Origin: Cryptomeria japonica
Lineage: Eukaryota > Streptophyta > Pinopsida > Cupressales > Cupressaceae
DNA length: 64,000 bases
Direction of reading: 5' to 3'
NCBI RefSeq assembly: GCF_030272615.1
Contig: NC_081406.1
Coordinates: 398,261,939-398,325,938 of the forward strand
The number at the start of each line of letters is the position of its first letter. Positions within the stretch are counted from its first letter, which is position 1. The position numbers and the translations under genes were made by a program. Under the pieces are notes generated by a model. That model ran no database searches. It worked only from the letters and a program-made list of their open reading frames with translations, and was not told the DNA's origin. Of this stretch, positions 1 to 11,894 are shown in pieces.

Positions 1-870
1 AAAAGGTCATCTATACAAGGCAATGAATATCTATTATGGATGGTTACCTTATTCAGCTATCGGTAATCAATGCATAACCAAAGAGAACCATCTTTCTTCT
101 TAACAAAGATAATAGGCGCACCCCAAGGGGAAACACTAGGATGAATGAATCCCTTGGCCACTAATTCTTCTATCTGCAATTTCAACTCGCTTAAATCCTG
201 AGTAGTCATCCGATATGGAGCTCTCGAAATAGGATCTGCACCAAGAACCAAATCTACACGAAATTCTATATCTCACTTTGGAGGCATACCAGGAATATCC
301 AATGGAAACACATCTGCATACTCTCTAAGAATAGGGTGACTATCAAGAGTGATTTCTCACCTCTCTGACTCATCCAATTCCTCAAGAGTGATTGCAAAAA
401 GCTGACATCCTCTATGCATGCACCGCTTAAGTTGCATAGCGGAGATCATACGCAGGGATATCGGTCTCTGTACTCCAACAATCTCCACTTCTTTGCCAAG
501 GTCATCTAAACACACTACTATCTTCTTGCGACAATCTACACGAGCACTGTGAGATGATTGCCAATCCATCCCCAATACAACTCCATAAGATCCCAAAGGA
601 ATAACCTGAAGGTCAACTAAAGTAACTATGGTTCCTAATTTCAACTCACAACTGGGAATAAAGGTAGCTATAGAAACACAGACACCTGTAGCCAACTCTA
701 CTTGCCACCTATCCGCCTGCTTAGCAGACGTAAGTCCGCACCACTCCACAATGGATGAAGAAATAAAAGAATCAGAAGCTCCAGAATCGAAAAGTACAGA
801 GATAGTGGTTCCATGCAACATACTTGCTGCCTCAATGACTATACCCTGATGATCAGCTTGGCGGTCATCT
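1..870 (-). pseudogene. G1 Ty3/gypsy pol fragment: protease and start of reverse transcriptase
   Basis: Left-edge part of the outer gypsy element G1, read right to left. The aspartic protease has its catalytic motif LFDSGASDSFIS near 780-815 and the flap-like LGMDWQ near 560-575; it would cut the element's own polyprotein. A linker with PGMPPK near 280 leads into the reverse transcriptase N-terminus, which contains [19 protein letters not shown] and KKKDGS...CIDYR (57-251). The frame continues to base 1 through an in-frame TAG at about 57-59, where related copies have Gln, then an LNKVTI-like stretch. The rest of pol lies outside the window. The order gag, protease, RT and the residues match Ty3/gypsy, probably chromovirus, elements. 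It is not functional. Confidence 0.88.
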
Positions 871-1491
871 ACCCCTGCAAATACTCTATGGGACCTCCCT
901 GCATCTCCTACTATAGGTTCAGATGCTGCTGGCCTCTGACTACCTGTGTTGTGGACATTTTGAGGACACTGTGCAGCTCTATGACCAAACTGCCCACAAG
1001 AGAAGCAAGCTCCTCTATTACCTATCAGTCCACTAGATTGCTGGAAACTTCCCTGGCTAGGGGCGTAAGATGCACTCTGCGAGGCCTGCCCTGTAGGGCC
1101 CTATTTGCCCCTCTACCAGTTCCTACCCTTCTTATACTAAGAATTGCCACCTTGTTGGCCTTGGAACTATTTTGGTTTTGATTGTTGTTGCTGTTGTTGC
1201 ACACTCTTAGCAGGTGCTTGAGGAGTTCTAAATGGTGCAGCTAACTGCGACTGATTTCCCTGAGCTTTATTTCCACTGGTAGGTGCACTTCCTATCTGTA
1301 CACCTGTCTGACCACCAAGAGCATGAATAAGGTTCAACTCAACTATTCTGGCCTTCGCCATGACTATCACCATTGAAGCTGGATTGAATAGCCTCACACC
1401 TCCACTGATACGGTCGTTCAAACCTCTTAGGAAATGTTGGACAAGCATAGCCTCTTCAGTACCAATTCCGACGTATTGTTTGAGCTCATAG
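871..1491 (-). pseudogene. G1 gag, C-terminal part with CCHC zinc knuckle
   Basis: Second half of the capsid/nucleocapsid gene of outer element G1. Read from 1491 leftwards it opens with EEAMLVQHFLRGLND, the end of the retrotransposon gag domain, then a Gln-rich linker ending near 1170. After that come several TAG codons where CAG would restore Gln, and one CCHC knuckle (CFSCGQFGHRAAQC, about 967-1008), expected to bind element RNA. It joins the protease region directly. The gene is split: its N-terminal half lies beyond the inserted element G2 at 14746-15512, and the reading frame resumes across the target duplication CATAG. Confidence 0.85.
1487..1491. repeat. Target site duplication CATAG, left copy (G2)
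   Basis: CATAG immediately precedes the TG of the left G2 LTR and recurs at 14741-14745 directly after the CA end of the right LTR. Five bases is the usual Ty3/gypsy duplication length. Confidence 0.9.
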
Positions 1492-2125
1492 TGTCATGCC
1501 CAAACTTTTGGGCACAAACAGAATAATTTTTTTTTTTAAATACTTAACCTAGTACAACTAACTTATTAAAATGATGCAAAACTAGTTTAGTCTTAACTAT
1601 GTTTTTGAGTGAATCTAACCACTAAGCCAATTTGGCAAAATAAAACATCTAAGTTACAAGTGGATTAAAAATCTCCAACAAAATAAATATTGTCTTCCAT
1701 TAATAAATAATTAAACTCACTTAACAAATAATCTCAAAATTAATTGATTAATAATCTCTTATAGTTCTTTAATTACCTAGGGTCTAAATAAATTGTCCTG
1801 GTTATTAGATTAAACAAACCTATTAAATAAAATTTCCATAAATTAAAATACCTTAAAATTTAAAATTTAAAAGGGCCAACTTGACCCTACATATATCATT
1901 TTATTTTCCCCAAGGGTTTATCCTACCCAAGAGTTTTAAAATCTTCTTATTAGAATGCTGCTAAATTCATTTAATAATTAAAAGTGCATTACTTAATTTA
2001 TTTGATTTCATATAATTATAGTGTTTAATTACATAGATACATATGTGTGTAGATAGCTATGTATCTAATACATATATATAAATTTACATATCTAAACAAG
2101 TGTGAGGGACTGTTTAAAAATATAT

Positions 2126-2126
<1 letters not shown>

Positions 2127-2158
<32 letters not shown>
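2127..2158. repeat. (CA)n microsatellite in G2 3' LTR
   Basis: About 16 CA units followed by a short TA run. The equivalent position in the other LTR (about 11171-11191) has fewer CA units. Confidence 0.9.
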
Positions 2159-2170
<12 letters not shown>

Positions 2171-2329
2171 CCCAAGGCTTAATGGAGCTCCTTTTTTTTT
2201 TTTTTTTTAGTTCCTATTTGTATTTTTCCCTAACCCAAAATTAGGGTTAGGACATGTGTGTGATATTCTTATTTTGTGTGTGTTGTGTCTGAATGAAGTT
2301 TTCTATTTTTTTTTTTGTGTGTGTGTGCA

Positions 2330-2580
2330 GGTGTGGGAGCGGCGGCCATGGGAGGCGGCGCCTATTTTATTTCTCACGGTGGGGTTTGAGGTTACGTGCA
2401 GGCCGAGCTGGGCGTTCCGTAGAAGAGGGAGGAGGCGGTGCAGGGGTGTACCCATGGCCTACGGACAACGCCGTCCACAGCTGCGGTGACCCATAGTCTG
2501 TGGACGTCGCCGCCCATAGCTGTGGGCTCCTGCAGACTGTGGGCATCGCCGCCCACAGTCTGCGGGCTGCAGCCCACTCT
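2330..2580. repeat. GC-rich block with imperfect tandem and inverted repeats in G2 LTR
   Basis: A roughly 250-bp GC-rich island in an otherwise AT-rich LTR. From about 2465 it holds imperfect copies of a 30-40 bp unit built from GCCGCCCACAGCTG-like and TCTGTGGACGTCG-like pieces. The partly self-complementary words (CCCACAG/CTGTGGG) could form hairpins. Its function is unknown. Confidence 0.75.
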
Positions 2581-5500
2581 TCCCTCGTTGCTAAATTTTT
2601 TTTTTTAAATTTCTTATTTTCCTTAAAATCTTTAACATATATATAATTTTATTTCTTTAATATGCAGGCCTCAAAATAAACATTTAAATGAATAATATGT
2701 ACAGATCTATATACACAAACACACACACAAACACACACACACATATAGGTATTTATGCTTTTATTAACTTACTTAAACAAGTTTATGAGTTTTCCCTTCT
2801 TTCCCTTTTTTTTTTAGTATTATTAAGTTTGTATATACATGCAGAAAACTAGAAGAATAATGACAGTAAGTTATAGATGAAGGTTTCACTATCTATTTTT
2901 TTTTTTATAAGCTAATATATATGCTATATTTCTTTTTTTTTGTTGATAAGGCATTCTACTTATTCCCATCTTATTTAAAAATATACATTTACAGCAAGCT
3001 CTAACCTATCTATTTTCCCTTTTAGGACTTAGATTTTAACTTTGGAAATGGAACACTAATTAGCTTTATTTTTCTGCAACTAATAAAATGACAGAAAACA
3101 GTAATTTATAACAACAACTATATTAGCCTAGAAAACATGTAAATCAACTTAAAGATAGATAGATTAAACCTATTTAACACATTTAGTAATTGTATTTAGC
3201 TCAAGAGCCTATATGCATGATATTCTTTATTTCCATAATTTTATTTGCATGAAGAATAAAAGGAACTTTAAATTTCAAAAAGAAACATGAATGTAACAAC
3301 TTTTATATTTAAAAAAAAAAAAACCCATAGAACTTAATAAAACTTATGCATTTCATTTTTACAAAAAATAACTAAGTAAACTCATGCATTTCTTTAAGCA
3401 TTTTATTTATTTTTAAATGAAGGTAGCATTACATATGGTATTGAAACCCTACTAGTCTCTCCTCTTTAATGAATAAGAACTTATAATAAAATACATACAT
3501 TTCTTTGCTTTTGGAAAGATAAATACAACATTGACTCCTCTTTTCTTTTTGCTACAAATTAAATACATTTTTTTTTGAAAACTTTTTCTGCAAGTTAGAA
3601 CAGTAACTATTCCCTTTATCTTTTCTTTTCCATCCCAAGCAACCTACAAATAAATACAACTTGACCATGGAGAGCTCACCTCCCAGCCTAGGCTTACTAG
3701 AAGCCACCCCTGAGCTTGGAGAACTAAGCACTAGACAAGTCACAAATAAACAAACAACACAACAAATAAGGGGCAAACACTCAACATGCATTTTCCCATC
3801 CCAAGCTACACTCTCACCAAAACTTGTGATGAACTTTCCATGGGTGGAAGTGGACCAAGTACCATTGGGGAGATTGCAAGCATAATACAACTCAAGCCAC
3901 CTCATGGCAAAACAAAATACAACAAATTCACCTCTACTCCCTTATGCCCCCCAAAGGCATACAAGCCATATTTTCTCCCCTTATGACCCCCAAATGCATA
4001 CACAAGGCTATGCAGCAAGGATAACAAAGGACACCCTTGAGATCACTCTCCATAAGGAGAGCCTCTCACCCAAGGCTATAATACTTCTTCCACCCCAAGA
4101 CCATCCTACTCTCCCAAGAGTAGGAGGCCTTGGACACTCCCAAAACAAGAACACATAAACAAAGAACAAGAAAAGGAAAATTTTACACTTTTCTCCTACC
4201 AAACAATTTACATATACACATCTCCTCATACAAGCATTTCTTTCTTTCAAAACAACAAAAAAACAACATATCTAAAATGAAGTAAAACCAACCTTAATCT
4301 GCCAATAGGTATGTTAGACTTAGTTGGGGATGAGCTGCCCAAATCCACACAAACTTTCCACCAACACTTCACCAGAATTCTATCCTACAACTAATTTTAA
4401 AAAAAAAGCATAATCTCCAACAATGGAGAGTGGGTGATTACTCACTAAGTCCCTAATTCCGGCCTAAGAAGGCCTCTCTCCCACTTCCCAACCCCTTGGG
4501 TAAGGTGAGAGTTCCCATTGGTTGGTCTTCCCAACCTCTTACATGTTGCTAAAACTGGAAAGGGAAAAGGTGGGAGAGGATGGGGAAGAGAGTTTGACAT
4601 CAAAAGGGAAGGTTGTCTATCCTAGGAGGAACCTTCTAAGTTGAATTTTCGCTCACCTTGGGAAAACCACTTTTTGAGGTGACTAAACAGTCACATGGGA
4701 GTAGTCACATGTTTAAAAATACCCCTAACCCATAGGTATACCCTTTGGACCTTTGGAAAAGCCCTAAAACTGACCCTAGGAGTCCATTTGACCCCTTAGA
4801 AACCCACCTGAAGTTAACCTACGGGTCAAAGCTGAGTTGACCACTCCCAAGACTCCCTACCCAAGGCAAATTTGGGACCACACTCATGTGTTTGAATGGC
4901 TTTGGTAAAAACAAAACTCCCTCCAAGAGACAAGTTAAAATCAATGACACTAATCAGCACATGTGTCAAGTGACACAATAAAATACAATATAAAAATCAC
5001 ACATGGAATTTGTCTCTTGGAGGTTTACACAATTAAATAAAATTAAATTAACACACATACATCATTTACTTTCACAAATAAAATACATTACAAACGGGGT
5101 GTTGTCTCTCCAAATAGACAACCCCTGGCTTAACAAACGTACATTGGTCTAGGTTTGGTTCTCCATATTATTTCCATGGTCACATGGATAATTTTCTTGC
5201 GCATCTCAATTAACACATTAGTAATTCCAAATAATCACAATTATATATATAATTAAACACATGGATTTCAATGCACATCAAATGCTCATACATTTGACAA
5301 TAATAATTCAATATCCCATTCATTTAAATTTGATTCCACATAAGCAATTATGATACTCCTCAAAATTGAACCCATCATATAATAAGCATCCTATTTCTAT
5401 CATCAAAATGAAGTCCTGCAAATCTAATAATGACATACATCATTTAAAAATAATTCTATTCTAGCAACATATAAAGTTTCATAATCATAATGCATAAAAT

Positions 5501-5642
5501 GAAGCATCAATATACGCCAATGTGATCCAAATCATGGAATCATATAGGTTCTAAATCCTTAATGCATAAAATAAAACATCCATAATAGTCTCAAGATGAA
5601 AATAATAGAAAATGTCACGCTGAGTCGGGGTAGGGCCTCACA

Positions 5643-5654
5643 CCCTCCCCCTCT
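5643..5654 (-). other. G2 polypurine tract
   Basis: On the minus strand AGAGGGGGAGGG lies directly against the TG of the 3' LTR. This is where the plus-strand DNA primer forms during reverse transcription, and its position confirms the element's orientation. Confidence 0.9.
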
Positions 5655-5985
5655 AGGCATGAACTTCTTCCTGGAGTTCATCAAAAAGGTGGGGGTACTG
5701 TGACCTCATCATAGGAATCCCATTGGACCCTAACTTGGTCTAGCTCTCAACCTCGAAGGCCTAGCGTCCGGCGTGCCAAAATGCGAATGGGCTCCAAAGC
5801 TAGCTGCTCGTCCGACTCCACCTACAAGGAATCCCAACCTAGAATGTGAGACTCATCATAGATATACTTTCTCAAAACTGAAACATGAAACACATCGTGG
5901 ATGCACGACAGGCTAGGTGGCAATGCTAAATGGTAGGCAACTCATCCTATCCTCTCAAGGATCTCAAATGGTCCTACAAATCAAG
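5655..5985 (-). pseudogene. G2 integrase C-terminal tail, chromodomain-like remnant
   Basis: After GKGSKLAP the frame meets a stop codon (TGA where related proteins have Arg), then continues with FVGPFEILERIG, LALPPSLSCIHDVFHVSVLR and a short VRVQWDSYDE segment before the polypurine tract. This order (GPFEI motif, HDVFHVS motif, then a short VxVxW segment) matches the tails of plant chromoviruses, in which a chromodomain guides integration. Stops interrupt it at least four times and the domain is too eroded to be sure of the chromodomain. Confidence 0.6.
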
Positions 5986-6990
5986 GTGCAAGCTTAGAAC
6001 CCTTTCCATAATGGATTGGACTCTTATGCAGTCGCACTCTCAAGAAGACTCTGTCTCCAACCAAGTATCTATGATCTTTCCTCTTCGCATCTACATATTT
6101 CTTCTGTCTATCCTGTGCCTCTCTAAGACGCTGCCTAATCAAGTCCACCTGCTGCTCCATATCCTGAACTATCTCAAGACCAATAGCAACCCTATCCTCT
6201 ATGCACTCCCAACTCAATGGTGTCCTACAAGGTCTGCCATATAATGCCTGATAGGGTGGCATCCCCAAGGATGTGTGATGCCCATTGTTATAGGAAAACT
6301 CCACTAAGGGAAGGTACTCTTCCCATCTGGTCTGGTGATCCATGATGTACATGTGAAGCATATCCTCTAACACCTAATTAACCCTCTTTGTCTGGCCATC
6401 CATTTCCGGATGGTAGGTTGTACTGAAATTGAGCTTGGTACCCATAGCTGCTTGTAATGCCTTCCAAAAGGAAGATGTGAAGAGGGAATCCCTATCGAAA
6501 ATGATCTTGCATGGAATGCCATGAAGTCTGACAATGTCTCGCAAGAACACTTGTGCTACTGCTGGTGCTATGAAGGTGGTACGCACTGGTGAAAAGTGGG
6601 CCACTTTGGTCAACTTATCAACCATCACCAAGATGGCATCATGGCGACGAGATGACATAGGGAGACCAATGATGAAATCCATGGATATAGTATCCCACTT
6701 CCACTCTGGTATAGCATGAGATTGGAGCAACCCACCTGGATGGCAGTGCTCCACCTTGACTCTCTGACACTTGAGGCATCGGGCTACCAACTCAGCAATA
6801 AACTACTGCATTCCTGGCCAATGGTATAATTCCCTCAAGTCTGCATGCATCTTCTTAGCCCCGGGATGTGCTGCATAAGGAGCTCTATGAGCCTCTATGA
6901 TAATGAACTCTCGCAATCCCCTGGAAGAAGGTACATAGATGCACCCTCTATGGCATAATAATCCATCGGACTCTAAGGAATAATCCACAT
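5986..6990 (-). pseudogene. G2 integrase
   Basis: Two long open stretches (6374-6790 and 5981-6373) plus 6803-6988. An N-terminal zinc-binding region (HPGAKKMHADL, then CLKCQRVK) precedes the catalytic core with SMDFIIGLP (first Asp) and IFDRDSLFTS (second Asp). The usual catalytic Glu in the QTERVN motif is Lys here (DGQTKRVN, about 6375-6395), which should abolish strand transfer. A following segment contains EFSYNNGHHTS and YGRPCRTPLSW. TAG codons replace Gln after WPGMQ (about 6800) and after QTKRVN (about 6374). In an active element this enzyme would insert the cDNA. Confidence 0.92.
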
Positions 6991-7414
6991 ATTTCCCTTC
7001 TAATGTTTCCTGAGATCGTATAGCCTAGCAAACCTCTAAATACCATCTGTCCTCTAGCAACTACTGCATGATCTGATCTCTCAAATCTGTGCCCATAGAT
7101 ATGGTGTATACCTCATGATGTCTCCTACTCAAAGCATTTGTAACTACGTTTTCTTTCCCTTTGATGTAGTGAACGTCAAAATCATACTCGCACAAGAATT
7201 CCATCCATCTCCTCTAACGTGCATTAAGATTCGACTGAGTGAATATGTACTGAAGGCTCTGATGGTCTGAGTGCAACTCAAAATGATGACCCAAAAGGAA
7301 ATGTCTCCACCTCACAAGTACATGCACTACTGCTACAAGCTTAAGGTCATGAGTAGGGTAGTTAAGCTCGTGAGTCTTGAGTTTCCTAGACTCAAAAGCT
7401 ATAGCTCTGCCACC
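6991..7414 (-). pseudogene. G2 RNase H
   Basis: In minus-strand translation the region shows ELNYPTHDLKLVAVVHVL, FELHSDHQSLQYIF and VHYIKGKENVVTNALSRR, the standard landmarks of the Ty3/gypsy RNase H, which removes RNA from the RNA/DNA hybrid. It follows the RT frame ([15 protein letters not shown], about 7415-7460). Stops occur at several places, for example within the stretch after FTQSNLNAR and near 7035-7065. Confidence 0.85.
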
Positions 7415-8376
7415 CTACATAAGGACTACTCCTAAACCCTCTAGGGAAGCATCTATGCAAACCATGAAGTCAGCTGAGGGATCTGGCACTATAAGGATAG
7501 GTGCAGTGGTAAGTGCCTTTTTAAGTTCCTGAAATGCCTTCTTGTACTTCTCTGTCCACTCAAATTTCTTCCCTTTGCGCTGAAGAGAAGTAATAGGATG
7601 AGCGACTCTAGAGAATCCCTCAACAAAATGTCGATAATAACCTGCTAAGCCCATGAAGCTCCTGACCTCTGTCACACTGGTTGGCACTGGCCAATCCATA
7701 ATGGCTCTGATCTTTGATGGGTCTACTAAGATCCCATCACCAGATATAACATGACCAAGGTACTTGACCTCTGTTCTAAAGAAAGCACACTTCAACAAAT
7801 TGCCATACAACTGATTATCCCTCAAACACTGCAAAACCTGTCTCAGGTGCTCCTCATGCTCCTCCTCATTCCGTGAATATATCAATATGTCATCAAGAAA
7901 CACAATCACAAAACGGTCAAGGAATGTGCGGAATACTCCATTCATGAGACTCATGAAAACTGCTGGGGCATTCATGAGACCGAATGGGACCACGGTGAAC
8001 TCATAGTGGCCATATCTAGTGTGAAATGCGGGCTTGTGGATATCGCTATCCACTATCCTCAACTGATGGTACCCTGACTTTAGATCAATCTTGGAAAATA
8101 CTTTGGCACCTTGAAGTTGGTCGAATAAATTATTGATCCTGGGCAACGGATATCGGTTCTTGATGGTTACTTTGTTCAACTGACGGTAATCCATGCATAA
8201 TCAGAGAGATCCGTCCTTCTTCTTCACGAAGATGACTGGTGCACCCCAAGGGGATACACTAGGATGAATGTGGCCCTTCTCTAGGAGTTCCTCAAGCTGC
8301 ATCTTGAGCTCATTAAGCTCATTTGTGGTCATCCTATATGGTGCTCTAGAAACTGGCTCGGCTCCTAGAACAAGGT
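7415..8376 (-). pseudogene. G2 reverse transcriptase
   Basis: A 260-codon open core (7415-8194) begins [20 protein letters not shown] and contains [31 protein letters not shown] and the catalytic FLDDILIYS box. These are followed by [13 protein letters not shown] and [11 protein letters not shown]. The upstream part (8195-8376) encodes the PWGAP and KKDGS region but is separated by a stop (about 8200) where a conserved residue would be. The sequence is clearly Ty3/gypsy. The residues needed for polymerisation are present, but the polyprotein is broken on both sides. Confidence 0.95.
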
Positions 8377-9000
8377 CTATATGAAAATCAATCTCTTTAT
8401 GGGGGGCATACCGGGTAACTCTGAAAGAAATACGTCTGAAAATCCCTTAAGGATAGGATGGTCATCAATAGATGGTTCCTTTTCTTCTTCTTCTTCTCTA
8501 TCACTAATGGTGATGGCAAATAGCTGACATCCCTTTCGCATGATCTGCTTAAGCTGCATGGCGGAGATCATATGAAGGGACATGGGTCTCTGAATTCTAG
8601 TGATTATTATGGGAGAACCATGATCATCCTCACACTTGATCCTTTTCAGGTGACAATCCATCTTGGCTCTGTGGGCATAAAGCCAATCCATGCCAAGTAC
8701 GATGCCATATGATCCGAGTGGTGTAACTCTAAGGTCTACTAAGGTGGTGGTATTACCAATCTGAAGCTGACATCCCCTAACCTCTGATTCCACTGACACT
8801 CTAGCCCCTGAAGCTAATTCCACTTCCCAACTAGCCTCTTGTCTAATTGCCACTAGCTCGCAATGCTCCACATTCAATGGAGATATAAAAAAGTCAGTAG
8901 CTCCTGAATCAAATAATATAGATACACTGCTACCTCTAATCATACCTGCAACCTCAATAACTATGGCCTGATGCTCTACCTGGCAGTTGTCAACCATTGT
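8377..9000 (-). pseudogene. G2 aspartic protease
   Basis: In an open frame of 257 codons (8377-9150) shared with the gag C-terminus. The catalytic site is ILFDSGATDFFIS (about 8880-8920), followed by LGMDWL (about 8675-8695) and an acidic linker, then FSELPGMPP-like residues at the junction to RT. It is homologous to the G1 protease at 357-821. A change at the very end, near 8395, breaks the frame into RT. Confidence 0.9.
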
Positions 9001-10382
9001 GAAGACCCTATGGGACTTGCCCATATCCCCAACTATTGGCTCTGATGCTACCATCCTTTGACTGCCTGCCATCTGACCCTGAGGACACTCTCTCACCATG
9101 TGTCCCATGGCTCCACATGTGAAGCAAGTGCCACGTGCCTGAAACTGCACTCCCTATGGTCTGGAGAAAGGCTGTCCCCCTGTCTTGCTAGAACCACTTT
9201 ACCCACCCCTGGAGGACTGCTGAGTCCTCACCGGAGGTGTGTAAGGAGCCTGAGATCTTTGATCTCACCTTTGACCCTATGACTGCCACTGCTTGGGCTT
9301 CATGCCCTGTTGACTCTGCGGAGGCCTTTGCCTCTGGTTTTGCTATGACTGCTGTGGAGGAGGGGGTTTGGAGAACCCCGATGTGTGTCTATTGTTACCC
9401 TTCCAATGGGGTTTCTGAAACTCGTAAGTCTGTGGGTAGGGTTACGATTCTGGAACCGATCCCTTGAGTCCTGGGGTCTGACCTGAATCTCCTCTTCTAT
9501 CAAAGCCTTCTCCACGGCAACTCAAAGGCTCCCTAGAGTGGCCATCCTCACTGGTCCTGCTATGCCAGAATTCAACCCTCTGATAAATCAGTTGATGAGA
9601 AGCTTCTCCTCTTTCAGGTAGTCTACGTACGGTAAGAGTTCAAAGAACTTGTTCTCGTACTGGGTCACTGAAAGACCCTTCTGCTGGAGGTTATGAAACT
9701 CATCCACCCTACGCTATCTGAAATGCTCTGATAAATACCTCTCCCTAAATCTTTCTGTGAAAATCTCCCAAGTGAGGGTTTCTATCTCTAAGCCACACTT
9801 ATATTCTTCCTATCTCCACCATGTGGAGGCTGTTCCTCGCAATAGGTGGACTGCTACACGTGCTTTTAGATTGCTCTCATAAGAGTGCAATGCAAAGCAC
9901 CTATCTAGGCTCAAAAGCCATGCCTCTGCTTCTACCCCGTCGGTAGATCCCCCAAAAGATGGTGGCTGAAGACACATAACCTCTCTGATTAGATCCCCTG
10001 GTTCTCGACGTGCCCTCTCATAATACACTAGTGCTACGACTGGAGGTGGTGCTGGCAGGTGAATGGACTCGGGCTCATGCCTGACCTAACTCTCTACGGG
10101 ATTAGGAGGTGGACTCCTACTCCATTCCTATTCTACTATTCTATGGCTCCCTGAGTCCTAGTTCTCAACATTATGATCTACTGCTGGAAGCCTATCCTGA
10201 ACTATGCCAATCAGGTTCTGTAGAGCTACCAAGATGTCTCGGTTTGGGTCAACTAGTCATTCGGGAGGAGCTTCTGGGTTCACTTCTGGAACCGATTCCT
10301 CCTTATTGACCTCTTTGCGTGCCATACATTCACGCCTAGGGCCTCTACCACGTTTGTGAGCTTGTCGCGTAGTTGGAGGCAT
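9001..10382 (-). pseudogene. G2 gag
   Basis: The first ATG after the primer-binding site (10382) begins MPPTTRQAHKRGRGPRR. A gag domain follows with PPSFGGSTDGVEAEAWLLSL, LDRCFALHSYESNLKARVAV and STWWR (9810-10028), then YENKFFELLPYVDYLKEEKLL and LIRGLN. The C-terminal CCHC knuckle is CFTCGAMGHMVREC (about 9085-9126). The protein would form the capsid and bind genomic RNA. At least six in-frame stops (for example after APPE, VEN and STWWR) and shifted frames at 9150-9480 show decay. G1 gag is homologous. Confidence 0.88.
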
Positions 10383-10533
10383 CCTTTTTAAGAAAATAAA
10401 ATAAAATGAAATAAATAAATATTTTTGGAGAAATATTTTAACTAATTAAAAATAAATATAATAAAAATAAATATAATTTAATTAATTAAATAATTATAGA
10501 GAAACGTAATGCAGAAAGGTTCCTAGTGTGGGA

Positions 10534-10551
10534 AACCTTGCTCTGATACCA
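10534..10551 (-). other. G2 primer-binding site (initiator methionine tRNA)
   Basis: On the minus strand TGGTATCAGAGCAAGGTT lies three bases past the end of the 5' LTR. It matches the complement of the 3' end of plant initiator tRNA-Met with one mismatch (AA for CA), the usual primer of Ty3/gypsy chromoviruses. Confidence 0.92.
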
Positions 10552-11434
10552 AAATGTCATGCCCAAACTTTTGGGCACAAACGGAATAATTTTTTTTTTA
10601 AAATACTTAACCTAGTACAACTAACTTATTAAAATGATGCAAAACTAGTTTAGTCTTAACTATGTTTTTGAGTGAATCTAACCACTAAGCCAATTTGGCA
10701 AAATAAAACATCTAAGTTACAAGCGGATTAAAAATCTCCAACAAAATAAATATTGTCTTCCATTAATAAATAATTAAACTCACTTAACAAATAATCTCAA
10801 AATTAATTGATTAATAATCTCTTATAGTTCTTTAATTACCTAGGGTCTAAATAAATTGTCCTAGTTATTAGATTAAACAAACCTATTAAATAAAATTTCC
10901 ATAAATTAAAATACCTTAAAATTTAAAATTTAAAAGAGACAACTTGACCCTACATATATCATTTTATTTTCCCCAAGAGTTTTAAAATCTTCTTATTAGA
11001 ATGCTGCTACATTCATTTAATAATTAAAAGTGCATTACTTAATTTATTTGATTTCATATAATTATAGTGTTTAATTACATAGATACATATGTGTGTAGAT
11101 AGCTATGTTTCTAATACATATATATAAATTTACATATCTAAACAAGTGTGAGGGACTGCTTAAAAATATATCCACACACACACACACACACAAACAAATA
11201 TATATATATATATGTTGATACCCAAGGCTTAATGGAGCTCCTTTTTCTTTATTTATTTTTATTCCTATTTGTATTTTGCCCTAACCCGAAATTAGGGTTA
11301 GGGCATGTGTGTGATATTCTTATTTTGTGTGAGTGAAGTTTTTTTTTTTTTTTTTGTGTGTGTGTGTGCAGGTGTGGGAGCGGTGGCCATGGGAGGCGGT
11401 GCCTATTTTATTTCTCATGGCGGGGTTTAAGGTT

Positions 11435-11662
11435 ACACGCAGGCCGAGCCAGGCGTTTTGCGGAAGAGGGAGGAGGCGGTGCGGGGGTGTACCTGCGGGC
11501 TGCGGACAACGCCGCCCACAGCTGCGGTGACCCGTAGTCTGTGGACATCGCCGCCCATAGCTGCGGGCTCCCGCAGTCTGTGGACGTCACCGCCCACAGT
11601 TGCAGGCTCCCACAGAAAGTGGGTGTCGCTGCCCACGGTTGCGGCCCACTCTTCCCTCGTTG
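11435..11662. repeat. GC-rich tandem repeat block in G2 5' LTR
   Basis: Counterpart of 2330-2580 with one more repeat unit of roughly 35 bp (words such as CAGTCTGTGGACGTCACCGC). The copy-number difference between the two LTRs shows the block has expanded or contracted since insertion. Confidence 0.75.
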
Positions 11663-11776
11663 CAAATTTTTTTTTTTTAAATTTCTTATTTTCCTTAAAA
11701 CGTTTAACATTTATATATATATATATATATAATTTTATTTTTTTAATATGCAAGCCTCAAAATAAACATTTAAATG

Positions 11777-11894
<118 letters not shown>

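Larger units (their letters stand above)
1492..5642 (-). repeat. G2 3' LTR (4151 bp)
   Basis: Direct repeat of 10555-14740, starting TGTCATGCCC and ending GGCCTCACA. It carries a (CA)n tract, a GC-rich tandem-repeat block and long AT-rich stretches. Compared with the other LTR it has 17 extra bases near 1913-1930 and about 35 extra near 4623-4660, but lacks the long (TA)n tract and one unit of the GC-rich repeat. The short open frames inside it are not credible genes. Confidence 0.93.

Noticed and set aside
2230-2255. Telomere-like repeats (CCCTAACCC / TTAGGGTTAGG)
   Set aside because: Only one or two units, present in both G2 LTRs at the same place; not an interstitial telomere array.
2059-2577. 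Overlapping frames in the G2 3' LTR GC-rich block, and the matching ones at 11408-11781
   Set aside because: They overlap in both strands, differ between the two LTRs because of repeat-number changes, and match nothing recognisable.
3552-4250. Frames of 80-117 codons on both strands, repeated at 12596-13508
   Set aside because: They are duplicated because they lie in the two G2 LTRs. Start and length differ between copies and no family resemblance is seen.
10532-10552. tRNA gene suggested by TGGTATCAGAGC-type strings here and at 15641, 21297, 25741, 38792 and 50764
   Set aside because: These are primer-binding sites complementary to the tRNA 3' end, not tRNA genes; no cloverleaf surrounds them.
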